DNA from: an uncultured Pseudomonadota bacterium | Lineage (GTDB): Bacteria > Myxococcota_A > UBA796 > SXON01 | Direction of reading: 5' to 3' | NCBI GenBank assembly: GCA_903875225.1 | Contig: CAIQVJ010000117.1 | Location: 1 to 64,000 of the forward strand | DNA length: 64,000 nt | In this document: piece after piece, positions 34,432-42,052 of the stretch | Numbering within the stretch: position 1 is the stretch's first letter | How the letters are laid out: each line of letters begins with the position of its first letter | Made by a program: the position numbers and the translations under genes | Notes under the pieces: model-generated | What the model was told of the DNA's origin: nothing | Seen by the model: only the letters and a program-made list of their open reading frames with translations | The model's database searches: none

Positions 34432-34878
34432 ATGACATGCAAAGACCTCGGCTTGTTGCTCCGGGAGATGCGTGAGAGCGCCTCTTTGAGCCAGATCACC
34501 CTCGGCCAACACCTCGACCGCTCGCAGAGCGCCATCAGCAAGGCTGAGCTCGGAGAGACCGGCCTTGACATTGAAGATATCGGCTCCTGGGCCACCATGT
34601 GCGGCCGCCAGATCGTCCTTCGGCTGGGCGACGGGGCGGAGCTCCCCGGCGAAGAGGACGGACTGGAAGCCCTGCCCGCCGCCGAACGGGCGCTCCTGCT
34701 GCGGGTCGCCCGTGCGCTCGCCGTCGCGGGCCCCGGCAAGGCGCTCACGATCGCGCAGCTTGAGGTCGTCGTGCTCGGCGTCGAACGCCTGCAAGCGAAG
34801 GCCGTGGTCGACAGCGTCAACGAGAAGGCCGCCGCCCGTGCGGAGCGGCAGGGCAAGAGCCGCGGCGGGGTCGCATAG
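34432..34878 (+). CDS. XRE-family regulator, partner of the divergent repressor
   Basis: The protein is 148 residues. The XRE HTH at about residues 10-65 is clear (LREMRESASLSQITLGQHLD then RSQSAISKAELGE). The C-terminal half is helical. The position opposite another XRE gene suggests a Cro/CI-like pair, possibly controlling the switch between the integrated and active states. Confidence 0.7.
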   Translation: MTCKDLGLLLREMRESASLSQITLGQHLDRSQSAISKAELGETGLDIEDIGSWATMCGRQIVLRLGDGAELPGEEDGLEALPAAERALLLRVARALAVAGPGKALTIAQLEVVVLGVERLQAKAVVDSVNEKAAARAERQGKSRGGVA

Positions 34879-34889
34879 CTGCATGCGGG

Positions 34890-35084
34890 CTACTTGCGGC
34901 CCGCGATCCAGGTGCGCAGCACCGAAGCCAGATCCAGAGCGGCCACCGAGTCATTGAGTGTCAGGCAAACGGCGTCGATCATGGCGTAGTCAAGCACCTC
35001 TTTGGGCGTAAGCTCCGGCACGATCGCCTTCGGCCGCGGGAAGGGGACGAGGGTCCCCCCAGTGGCCTTGCGCCCGGACTTCAT
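34890..35084 (-). CDS. Small hypothetical protein
   Basis: The protein is 64 residues from the ATG at 35084 (MKSGRKATGGTLVPFPRP). Upstream in-frame starts to 35207 add an Arg-rich segment of doubtful reality. The C-terminal half is helical (PKEVLDYAMIDAVCLTLNDS). It is convergent with the XRE gene at 34432. Function unknown. Confidence 0.4.
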   Translation of the reverse strand: MKSGRKATGGTLVPFPRPKAIVPELTPKEVLDYAMIDAVCLTLNDSVAALDLASVLRTWIAGRK

Positions 35085-35256
35085 GGTCGAGCGGGTAAGC
35101 GGATCGCTGGGCAAGCGACAGTGAACACGGAAAATAAACCGCGACGTGGGGAAACGCCTGTCGAGTAGATCTGGCACTCGATGGCGAATCCGGGGGCGAT
35201 GATTCACGCGAAAAACGCTTGCACTTCAATCCTCGATCGCATAAATCGAAAAAGGA

Positions 35257-35556
35257 ATGCCATCGCGCCCTGACCACTACCCGCGCCTCACCGCCCTCGC
35301 GGCGACCTTCCCGACGCTGCGGAACCCGGACCTGCGGGGCGTCGCACCCTTCGACGCGGAGACCGTGGTCCGCGACCTCCGCAGCCCCGCGCACACGAAT
35401 GCGAGTCGCCATGCCGCGCGGTTCGTCCTCGCCGTCTTCAACTGCGGCATCGCGACGGGCGGCAAGCACTTCGAGGTCGTCGCTGCGATGGCGTCCTGGG
35501 ACAGCAGCCACCAACGCGCGTTTCTGGCATGGGCGGAGGCTCCGTGGTGGGGTTGA
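35257..35556 (+). CDS. Small hypothetical protein of the replication operon
   Basis: The protein is 99 residues with an AAAGGA site just upstream. It is helical (PRLTALAATFPTLRN, RHAARFVLAVFN) with a Trp-rich end (AWAEAPWWG). It overlaps the DnaC-like gene. It could be a replication accessory, but nothing specific is recognised. Confidence 0.5.
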   Translation: MPSRPDHYPRLTALAATFPTLRNPDLRGVAPFDAETVVRDLRSPAHTNASRHAARFVLAVFNCGIATGGKHFEVVAAMASWDSSHQRAFLAWAEAPWWG

Positions 35557-36272
35557 GCATCCGCGCGGAGGGGGCTTGGGCCGTCGCTGACGTCCTGGCG
35601 GGTCCGCCCTGCGAGAGCTGCGGTGGCAGCGGGTGGAGGGTCGTCCCTGGGCCCGAAGCCTGGAACAGCCGCTGCGTCTGCCAGCGGGCGGTCCACCGGT
35701 CGACGCTGTGGAACGCGGCCCACGTCCCCGCCCGGCACGCCACCGCGTCGTTCGACACCTGGCGTCGTCCGAGTGGAAAAGACCCGGCGGCCGAGGTCCG
35801 GGCCTGGGCCGAGGCCCTCGACCCAAAGGGGATCGCCAGCGGGCTCTTGCTCGTCGGCGACCCCGGCCTCGGCAAGACGCATCTCGCCGTCGCCTCGATC
35901 CGGCACGCTGTCCTCGAACGTGGCTTTGCCGCTCGCTTCGTTGACTTCGGCCACCTGCTCCACGGGATGAAAGGCGGCACGCGCGTCCCAGGCTGGTCGC
36001 CGTCCGAGCTCGCGCTTGCTCCGCTGCTCATCCTCGATGACGTCCCGCCGTTGACGACCGACTTCGAGCGCTCGCTCGCGGACGAGATGATCACCCGCCG
36101 GTACAACGCGGCGGGCGCTACCATCGTCACGAGCAACGTCCGCGCGGATGCCCTGGACACGCTCGTCGGTGTCCGGTCCGCGAGTCGGCTCCGCGAGATG
36201 TGCCGCGAGGTGCTGATGCGCGGCATCGACAACCGCGCGCGGATGACGCTGCTCGCCGGGGGCAGGTCGTGA
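35529..36272 (+). CDS. DnaC/IstB-like AAA+ helicase loader
   Basis: The protein is 247 residues if it starts at 35529; a TTG at 35553 overlapping the upstream stop is an alternative start. An N-terminal zinc-binding motif (CESCGGSGW ... CVC) is followed by the ATPase core: Walker A GDPGLGKTH, Walker B LLILDDVPPL and sensor 1 TIVTSN. It would load a replicative helicase on element DNA. IstB proteins are related, but no IS21 transposase partner is present. Confidence 0.82.
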   Translation: MGGGSVVGLSIRAEGAWAVADVLAGPPCESCGGSGWRVVPGPEAWNSRCVCQRAVHRSTLWNAAHVPARHATASFDTWRRPSGKDPAAEVRAWAEALDPKGIASGLLLVGDPGLGKTHLAVASIRHAVLERGFAARFVDFGHLLHGMKGGTRVPGWSPSELALAPLLILDDVPPLTTDFERSLADEMITRRYNAAGATIVTSNVRADALDTLVGVRSASRLREMCREVLMRGIDNRARMTLLAGGRS

Positions 36273-36880
36273 GCACCCCGAAGCCCCTCCGGGCCGCGAT
36301 CTACGCCCGCGTGTCGACGCGCGCTCAGGCCGACAAGCACGGGACCACCTACCAGCGGGAGGCCCTTGAAGCGTACTGCGAGCGCCGGGACTGGGTCGTC
36401 GTCGCCCGCCAGGTTGATGAGGGGTTCTCCGGGGCGAAGAGCGACCGCCCGGGGCTGAATGGCCTGTGGACTGCGGCCCGGCGACGGGACGTCGATGTCG
36501 TCGTCGTCTGGCGGTTCGACCGATTTGCACGTTCGCTCGTGGATCTCGTGAACGCGCTCGCGGAGTTCGAGGCGCTCGGCGTGGGCTTCGTCAGCTTGAC
36601 CGAGCAGATGGACACCTCGACGCCGCTCGGGCGAGCGATGTTCGCGGTCGCCGGAGCGATGGCCCAACTCGAGCGAGACCTGGCCCGCGAGCGCGTCCAG
36701 GCCGGGATGGACGCGGCCCGCGCTCGCGGCGTCATCCCCGGACGCCCCAAGGCCCCGGTCGACGTCGCCGCCCTGCGCCGCGCGATGGACGAACACGGCG
36801 GCTTCCGGCCGGCGTGCCGGGCGCTCGGACTCTCGACCAGCACCGCGCACCGGCACCTCTACCCGCCGCGGACCCCATGA
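36269..36880 (+). CDS. Small serine recombinase (resolvase/invertase family)
   Basis: The protein is 203 residues from a GTG overlapping the previous stop (GTGA). The catalytic domain shows IYARVSTRAQ with the nucleophile Ser, VVVWRFDRFARS and the long helix GAMAQLERDLARERV. The C-terminal HTH (FRPACRALGLSTSTAHRHL) completes a resolvase. It is distinct from the large recombinase at 5365. It could resolve multimers or invert a segment. Confidence 0.9.
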   Translation: MSTPKPLRAAIYARVSTRAQADKHGTTYQREALEAYCERRDWVVVARQVDEGFSGAKSDRPGLNGLWTAARRRDVDVVVVWRFDRFARSLVDLVNALAEFEALGVGFVSLTEQMDTSTPLGRAMFAVAGAMAQLERDLARERVQAGMDAARARGVIPGRPKAPVDVAALRRAMDEHGGFRPACRALGLSTSTAHRHLYPPRTP

Positions 36881-37173
36881 CCTTCCCCCTCGTCGCGTCG
36901 CTCCAGGGTCTGTTCCTTGTCGGGAACCCTCGGGTGTCGGCCTCTTCGGAGCGCCGCGATTTCCTACCTTTCTCCGCCGGACTCTCCATGCCACTCCGCC
37001 ATCTCTTCCCCCCATTCTTGCTCCTCATGATCACGTCCCTCGGCGCGTGGTTCGGCGTCGTCTACGTCGAATGCGTCACGGCGCGGACGGCCTGGATGGT
37101 GTCCTGCGTCGGCCAACTGGAGCCCTCTGCCGGACACGCCGGAGCGATCCAGCTCTGCGCGGTGCAGCGATGA
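36877..37173 (+). CDS. Small membrane protein
   Basis: The protein is 98 residues. It is coupled to both neighbours by ATGA overlaps. A hydrophobic stretch at about residues 44-66 (LFPPFLLLMITSLGAWFGVV) is likely transmembrane. No family was recognised. Confidence 0.45.
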   Translation: MTFPLVASLQGLFLVGNPRVSASSERRDFLPFSAGLSMPLRHLFPPFLLLMITSLGAWFGVVYVECVTARTAWMVSCVGQLEPSAGHAGAIQLCAVQR

Positions 37174-37949
37174 GCGCGCGCACGGTCGACGGTCACGACG
37201 GGCGCGGCCTTCCCATCGGATCCAAGTGGCAGGCTGTGCTTGGGCCGCACCGCACTGTCCTGATGGCGATCGCAGGCGCAGTCGGCGCGGATCCCAGGGT
37301 CGATGTGGACGGCCTGCTCGTGGTCGTCCGTGAACGCTTGGCGGAGCTCAGCCGCCTGCGGTCTGGTCTCTGCCATGCGCTCGCGCTGCCCAGCGCGGAG
37401 GACTCCGCCCGGCTGGGCGAACCCGCGATCAGCGACGCCGAGCTCGTCCGCTACGTCTTCGACCTTTGGGGGCGGCACGACGACGTCACCCGGCACGCCT
37501 TCGCGCTCCGGGATCTCTGGGGCGACGAGGTCCTGCGCGGCGTGTCGTTCGAGGACAGCCTGGACGTGGCCTCCGATCAGCTGAACCACCTGATGAACGT
37601 CACAGTCGCGCGCGTCGGTCAGCTGCGAAGGGCGGACGCGGATCTTCGGGGCCGAGTCGTCAGGGTCGAGGACGCCAAGCGGGGGTACCTTGACGCGCTG
37701 AAGGAGCTGGCCGCGGCTGCGTCCCCGTCAGCTTCGCCGCCGTCGGCGAGGGCGGCTCACCCCACGGCGTTGTGCGGGCGGGGCCTGTCCCGCTGGATGC
37801 GCGCCCGGGAGATGACGCAGGTCCAGGCCGCGCGGTTCCTCGGCGTGAGCCAGCAAGCGATCTCGAAGTGGACCCTGGCGCCAGAGCGCCCTCTCCCTTT
37901 GACGATCGCGGCAGCGTTGACAGCTCGCGCTGCGCGGAGGACGCCATGA
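37170..37949 (+). CDS. Helix-turn-helix protein with long helical N-terminus
   Basis: The protein is 259 residues. The C-terminal 55 residues form an XRE-type HTH (WMRAREMTQVQAARFLGVSQ then QAISKWT). The preceding 200 residues are helical and unrecognised. It is coupled by ATGA on both sides. It is a likely late regulator or replication accessory of the element. Confidence 0.6.
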   Translation: MSARTVDGHDGRGLPIGSKWQAVLGPHRTVLMAIAGAVGADPRVDVDGLLVVVRERLAELSRLRSGLCHALALPSAEDSARLGEPAISDAELVRYVFDLWGRHDDVTRHAFALRDLWGDEVLRGVSFEDSLDVASDQLNHLMNVTVARVGQLRRADADLRGRVVRVEDAKRGYLDALKELAAAASPSASPPSARAAHPTALCGRGLSRWMRAREMTQVQAARFLGVSQQAISKWTLAPERPLPLTIAAALTARAARRTP

Positions 37950-38530
37950 ACGCCCTCGTCATCGACACGGAGACCGGCTCCCTCAACGCCGCAACCGGGG
38001 CCCTCCTTGATCTCGCCGCTGTCGAGCTGTGTGACGGCGAGATCGGGCGCACCTTTCGACGCCGGGTCCTCCCGCTTGAGGGGCTCGTGATCGAGGCGGA
38101 GGCGACGGCGTGCAACGGCTACTCGCCGGAGCGATGGACCGAGCTGCGGGCCGTGAGCGAGGCCGAGGCCCTCGCGGACTTCGGGGCGTTCGTGGAGGAG
38201 CTGCGTGGGCCGGAGGGTGCGGAGCCCGCTCCTCGGCTGATCTGGGCGGGCCACAACACGCCGTTCGACCGCCGGTTTGTCAGCGAGGCGTTCGATCGCG
38301 TTGGTCTGGCCCTGCCGCTTCGGACCTGGTTCAGTCATCGGGACATCGACCTGATGCACCTCGCCGCGATCCCGCAAGCGGCCGGTCTGGTCAGCGGTCG
38401 CTCGTTGGATGAACTGCGCCGCGGGCTGCTCGACATCGTGCCGGGCGTGCATGACGCCCTGTCGGATGCGCTCGACACGGCGCGGCTGTTGTTGATGTTC
38501 GAGCGGCGGATTCAGTGGGTGGACGGGTGA
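37946..38530 (+). CDS. DnaQ-like 3'-5' exonuclease (DEDDh family)
   Basis: The protein is 194 residues with the exonuclease motifs VIDTETG (Exo I), AGHNTPFDRRFV (Exo II) and HDALSDALDTARLL (Exo III, with the His). It would trim or proofread DNA ends, consistent with a replication or recombination block. It overlaps both neighbours by four bases. Confidence 0.82.
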   Translation: MNALVIDTETGSLNAATGALLDLAAVELCDGEIGRTFRRRVLPLEGLVIEAEATACNGYSPERWTELRAVSEAEALADFGAFVEELRGPEGAEPAPRLIWAGHNTPFDRRFVSEAFDRVGLALPLRTWFSHRDIDLMHLAAIPQAAGLVSGRSLDELRRGLLDIVPGVHDALSDALDTARLLLMFERRIQWVDG

Positions 38531-38859
38531 GCGCCGGGCTGCTGTTTGAGTGGGCTGCCGGGGTGGCGGCGGCTCCGATGCGGGCGGTGCGTGCTCGTGC
38601 CCAGGACGTCGTCGATCGGCAGGTCGCCGGGGTGTTCACGGTTCAGGGGCGGGAGTGTGCTTGCGTGCTGCACTTGTCCGAGAGCGCGGGGCTGTGCTCG
38701 GTGGACGTCAGGGACCGGGACGGGCGGCAGCTGCAGGGGTTTGACGGGGTGAGCTTCGTGCAGGTGCTGCGCCAGGTTCGGGAAGCGGGGGTCGTGTTCG
38801 ACGAGCATGAGGCGCGGCGGGTGGGGCGGGGGCTGAGCGGGCGAGGACAACGGGCATGA
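38527..38859 (+). CDS. Hypothetical protein
   Basis: The protein is 110 residues from a GTG overlapping the exonuclease stop. It has a beta-rich middle (VAGVFTVQGRECACVLHL) and a helical C-terminus. No family was recognised. Confidence 0.45.
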   Translation: MSAGLLFEWAAGVAAAPMRAVRARAQDVVDRQVAGVFTVQGRECACVLHLSESAGLCSVDVRDRDGRQLQGFDGVSFVQVLRQVREAGVVFDEHEARRVGRGLSGRGQRA

Positions 38860-39293
38860 CCGGCTTCCCCCTCCACACTGAAGCCGTCGCCGCCTCCATC
38901 GACGTGCAGCCGCGCACGCTGCTCGGCATGGCCGACGCTGCCCCAGCGCACCTCCCCGCGCCCCGGATTGGCGTGGGCGTGGGCTCGCGAATGGTCTGGC
39001 GTTGGCGCGCCCTCCCGACCGTAGAAACCTGGCTTTTGGAGATGACTACATGGCGTCAATCGATCATCCACGGGGCAGCCCCCGAGTCCGCTGGACGGAG
39101 CCGGACGGCACCCCCAGGAACCGGACCTGCAAAACCGAGCGCGCGGCGCGCGAGCTCCTCCGGGCCGTCCAGCTCGCAGAAGACACCGGCCGGAAATGGG
39201 AGCCTGAAAGCACACCTGAGATCCCTACGCTGCGCGGAATCGCTGCCGCCTGGATCACCGCCTGCCATCGAAGGCTCGCCCCCCGGACCGTGA
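38856..39293 (+). CDS. Possible excisionase-like small protein overlapping the integrase start
   Basis: The ATG overlaps the previous stop. The frame runs 145 codons, but only about the first 60-70 residues look protein-like (HTEAVAASIDVQPRTLLGM, WRWRALPTVETWLLEM); the rest is antisense-style Ser/Pro/Arg sequence overlapping the integrase. Position just before an integrase is typical of an excisionase or directionality factor. The true end is uncertain. Confidence 0.35.
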   Translation: MTGFPLHTEAVAASIDVQPRTLLGMADAAPAHLPAPRIGVGVGSRMVWRWRALPTVETWLLEMTTWRQSIIHGAAPESAGRSRTAPPGTGPAKPSARRASSSGPSSSQKTPAGNGSLKAHLRSLRCAESLPPGSPPAIEGSPPGP

Positions 39294-40165
39294 CCGGCCT
39301 CGGGCAACAGGCCGACGGCTTTCTCGACTGGTACGAATCCAAGTACGGCGCGACGGCGGGGCCGGCACACCTCTCGCGGCTGACCGTCGAGCAGTTCTGG
39401 GACCACGTCCGCTCGCCGAAGACCGGCAGATACGTCCATCGCCGGAGCGAGACGACGGCCCGAAAGCACATCGAAGCGGTCCACCTCTTGTGGGCGTGGG
39501 CGTACGACCGTGAGGAGTTCGAGCCGCACGTTCCCCGCGTGCGCCGGATGGAGTTGCCGCGGAAGGGGGCGACGACACCCCGAAACGCCCCGACGTGGGC
39601 GGAGATGGACTCGGCGATCACTGCCTCGGACGGCTGGCGCCGCTGCGTCCTGATCGTCATGCGATGCACGGGGCTCCGTGTGCAGCAGGTCATGGGCCTG
39701 CTCTGGGACGACCTGAACGAGAAGCGCGGCATGCTGACGATTCGGGGCGAGCTCGGAAAGCCGAACACCGAGCGCACGGGTCGCGTAATCCCCGTCGCTC
39801 CGGTGCTGCTCGCGGAGTGGCGGGCGAGCAGGCTGGCCGACTGGGATGACCCTGACTGGATCGTGCCGTGCCCGCACAACCATCGGCTCGTCCGGTCGCG
39901 GGACATCGCGCTGATCTGGAAGCGGGCCGGAGTCCCGCTGGCCTCCTGGAAGGGCCGACCCGACCACGCCTTCCGCGCCGGGTTCCAGACCGAGCTTGCC
40001 GCCGCGGGCGTGGACCGCGCAGCCCGCGAGTACCTTGTCGGCCACGCGCAGCCTGGACAGGACGCCAGCTACATCGAAGCGAATCGCGGTCTGCGACTGG
40101 GCGACGTGGTGGCACAGGTCCCCGCCATGAACGTCCCCGCCCTGATTCGCGAGGATTCAGAGTGA
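39050..40165 (+). CDS. Tyrosine recombinase (phage-type integrase)
   Basis: The protein is 371 residues from the ATG at 39050, which has a GGAG site. The SAM-like core-binding domain is at about 65-165. The catalytic domain shows the Arg in CTGLRVQQVMGLLW, the HAFRAGF box (His-x-x-Arg), the His in LVGHAQPG and the nucleophile Tyr in ASYIEA. The gene ends 72 bp before the 3' end of tRNA-Sec, the classical place for integration into a tRNA 3' end, so attachment there is likely. Confidence 0.92.
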   Translation: MASIDHPRGSPRVRWTEPDGTPRNRTCKTERAARELLRAVQLAEDTGRKWEPESTPEIPTLRGIAAAWITACHRRLAPRTVTGLGQQADGFLDWYESKYGATAGPAHLSRLTVEQFWDHVRSPKTGRYVHRRSETTARKHIEAVHLLWAWAYDREEFEPHVPRVRRMELPRKGATTPRNAPTWAEMDSAITASDGWRRCVLIVMRCTGLRVQQVMGLLWDDLNEKRGMLTIRGELGKPNTERTGRVIPVAPVLLAEWRASRLADWDDPDWIVPCPHNHRLVRSRDIALIWKRAGVPLASWKGRPDHAFRAGFQTELAAAGVDRAAREYLVGHAQPGQDASYIEANRGLRLGDVVAQVPAMNVPALIREDSE

Positions 40166-40236
40166 TGTCCCCGGCATGTCCCGCTACGGTCCGGTGTTTA
40201 CTGATACACGCTTACAACCTACATTATTCCAACGTT

Positions 40237-40337
40237 TGGCGGCAGGCCATGAGAATCGAACTCACCGGGCGGATCCTTCCGGAGCGCCCCGACCGGTTTT
40301 GAAGACCGGGGCCGGCACCAGCGCGGCACGGCCTGCC
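40237..40337 (-). tRNA. selC: Selenocysteine tRNA (anticodon UCA)
   Basis: Read on the minus strand, the gene begins GGCAGGCC, which pairs over 8 bp with GGCCTGCC near the 3' end, the long acceptor stem typical of tRNA-Sec. The anticodon arm is CCGGT-CTTCAAA-ACCGG with UCA in the loop. A long variable arm follows, and the T arm is TGAG-TTCGATT-CTCA. The encoded 3' end is GCCA. The host therefore probably decodes UGA as selenocysteine. The 3' half (26 bp) is repeated in inverted orientation at 40535-40560. Confidence 0.93.
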
Positions 40338-40372
40338 GTTGGATGCGTATCCCGAGGGCCCGTCGCCTGGCA

Positions 40373-40559
40373 GCCCGGGCTCCGCGACAATGGGGAGTCC
40401 GGGCCCGCTCGACCTCTCGGAGGCCGGTCTTCCGGCCGGAGAGAGGCCGAGGCTGAATTTGGCGCGGTCTTCCGTGCCAAATTCAGCGTAGGGCCGGGGG
40501 TCCGGGGGGCCACGCGGCCCCCCGGGGCAGGCTGGTTCGATTCTCATGGCCTGCCGCCA
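40373..40559 (+). ncRNA. Candidate structured RNA: five tandem hairpins ending in a tRNA-like CCA minihelix
   Basis: Five strong stems follow one another on the plus strand. H1 is 40373-40404 (11 bp). H2 is 40413-40446 (6+6 bp with a GGA/GGA internal loop and a TCTT loop). H3 is 40452-40487 (16 bp, TCTT loop). H4 is 40502-40525 (10 bp, ACGC loop). H5 is 40526-40559. H5 pairs GGCAGGC with GCCTGCC around a T-arm-like loop and ends in GCCA, like an acceptor/T minihelix of tRNA-Sec. Stems this regular are unlikely by chance even at this GC content. Transcription, strand and function are unknown; a terminator cluster or attachment site is the alternative. Confidence 0.45.
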
Positions 40560-40600
40560 ACTGCCCGTCCCCGGCCCATGCCCGCGGGTTAGTCGCACAC

Positions 40601-41224
40601 ATGCTCACGGTGCACCTGTTGCGTCACGGACAGACCGCGTGGAACGTGGAGCGGAGGTTCCTGGGCCGCACCGACGTAGACCTGGACAGCGTGGGGGAGG
40701 CCCAGGTGCTCGCCCTGAAAGTGGTGTTTCCTCCTGTTTCGCAGGTGTACTCGAGCCCCCTGCGGCGTGCGTGGCGCACGGCCGAGGCCGTGGGGCAGCC
40801 GCAGGCGATGCAGTCGCTTGTCGAGATGGACATGGGGGTGCTGGAGGGGCTGGGCGGACCGGAGGCGTTCGCCGCTCACCCGGACCTGCTGCTCCAGTTT
40901 CGCACCGACCCGTCGAGCGTGGTCATTCCGAGCGGCGAGACATTGGCCCAGACCGGGACGAGGATGCTGGAGGCATGGGACCGCACGGTACCCGCCGTGG
41001 CCGCGGTCGATCCCGACGCCGTGATCGCGCTGGTCTCGCACCAGATGGCGATGTCCGCGCTGCTTTGCCGGCTCACGGGCGCACCCCTCTCCGACTATCG
41101 AGGCTTTACGCAGCGAAACACCGCATGGACGACCATCCGCGTGGATGGAGCGGCACCCCGCCACCCCGCCAACGTCACGATCGTCGCCCGCGATCAGGCC
41201 CCGCACTTGCCGACCGTGGGATAG
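40601..41224 (+). CDS. Histidine phosphatase (phosphoglycerate mutase-like)
   Basis: The protein is 207 residues. The phospho-accepting motif LLRHGQTAWN lies near the N-terminus, and a second catalytic His is in ALVSHQMAMSALL. The size and motifs fit the cobC/gpmB-like branch of the superfamily, whose substrates range from phosphosugars to cobalamin precursors. The specific substrate cannot be told. It is the first clearly chromosomal gene right of the tRNA. Confidence 0.85.
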   Translation: MLTVHLLRHGQTAWNVERRFLGRTDVDLDSVGEAQVLALKVVFPPVSQVYSSPLRRAWRTAEAVGQPQAMQSLVEMDMGVLEGLGGPEAFAAHPDLLLQFRTDPSSVVIPSGETLAQTGTRMLEAWDRTVPAVAAVDPDAVIALVSHQMAMSALLCRLTGAPLSDYRGFTQRNTAWTTIRVDGAAPRHPANVTIVARDQAPHLPTVG

Positions 41225-41246
41225 TGCGGCGCGCTGAGAGGTTTTT

Positions 41247-41984
41247 GTGGAGCTGGAGAAGCAGATCGCCGTCGTGACCGGTGCAAGCCGCGGGATCGGG
41301 CGAGCCATCGCCCTCGAGTTGGGGCGGGGCGGGGCGACCGTGTTCGTGAACTACCTGAAGAACGCCGATGCCGCGCTCGCTGTAGCGCGGGAGATCGACG
41401 CCGCTGGTGGCGTCGGCAAGGTCGTGCAGGCCGACGTGTCCACGCTGGAGGGTGTCACCCGAATGGTGGCCGAGGCCGAGGATGCGGGCGGCATCAACAT
41501 CCTCGTCAACAATGCCGGCATCACCCGCGATGGCCTCCTGCTGCGCATGACCGACGAGCAGTGGTCCGACGTCATCGACACCAACCTCACCAGCACGTTT
41601 CGCCTCTGCCGCGCGGCCACCGAGGGCATGCTCCGCCGGCGCAAGGGCTGCATCGTGAACCTGACGTCGGTCTCCGGCATCATGGGGAACGCGGGGCAGG
41701 CGAACTATGCCGCGGCAAAGGCTGGGATCATCGCGATGTCCCGTTCGCTCGCGAAAGAGGTGGGGCGCCGCAACATCCGGGTGAACTGCGTGGCGCCCGG
41801 CTTCATCGACACGGACATGACGGCCAGCCTGCCCACCGAGCTCATCGACGGCGTCAAGCAGATGATCCCGATGCGGCGGCTCGGGAAGCCTGACGAGATC
41901 GGGCCGATCGTGCGGTTTCTCGTGGGCCCCGGCGCCTCGTACATCACCGGGCAGACGTTCGTGGTGGATGGCGGGTTGAGCTAG
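41247..41984 (+). CDS. fabG: 3-oxoacyl-[ACP] reductase
   Basis: The protein is 245 residues from a GTG, 22 bp after the phosphatase gene. It is a short-chain dehydrogenase with TGASRGIG (NADPH binding), NNAG, the catalytic Ser in NLTSVSG, and YAAAK with the catalytic Tyr and Lys. The C-terminal GQTFVVDGGLS is typical of FabG. It reduces 3-ketoacyl-ACP in fatty acid synthesis. Other SDRs share these motifs, but the overall match to FabG is strong. Confidence 0.88.
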   Translation: MELEKQIAVVTGASRGIGRAIALELGRGGATVFVNYLKNADAALAVAREIDAAGGVGKVVQADVSTLEGVTRMVAEAEDAGGINILVNNAGITRDGLLLRMTDEQWSDVIDTNLTSTFRLCRAATEGMLRRRKGCIVNLTSVSGIMGNAGQANYAAAKAGIIAMSRSLAKEVGRRNIRVNCVAPGFIDTDMTASLPTELIDGVKQMIPMRRLGKPDEIGPIVRFLVGPGASYITGQTFVVDGGLS

Positions 41985-42052
41985 ACAGCAGACGTTGATC
42001 GGCGCGTTTGCAGCACGATGCGGTGGGGTGTTGGTTCGGGCGCACCACGGCG

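Larger units (their letters stand above)
40236..40560. repeat. 26-bp inverted repeat: tRNA-Sec 3' end and an opposite-strand copy
   Basis: TTGGCGGCAGGCCATGAGAA and the following six bases occur at 40236-40261, and their exact complement at 40535-40560. The pair brackets the tRNA body and the hairpin region. Such a pair could be a crossover site for the adjacent integrase, or could allow inversion of the 300-bp segment. The tRNA gene would stay intact in either orientation. Confidence 0.8.

Noticed and set aside
35529..36272. IstB of an IS21-type insertion sequence
   Set aside because: No IstA-type transposase or terminal repeats are nearby; the gene sits in a replication-type operon.
40388..40560. 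A second complete tRNA gene on the plus strand
   Set aside because: Only the acceptor and T-arm part can be formed; no D arm or anticodon arm is present upstream of the minihelix.
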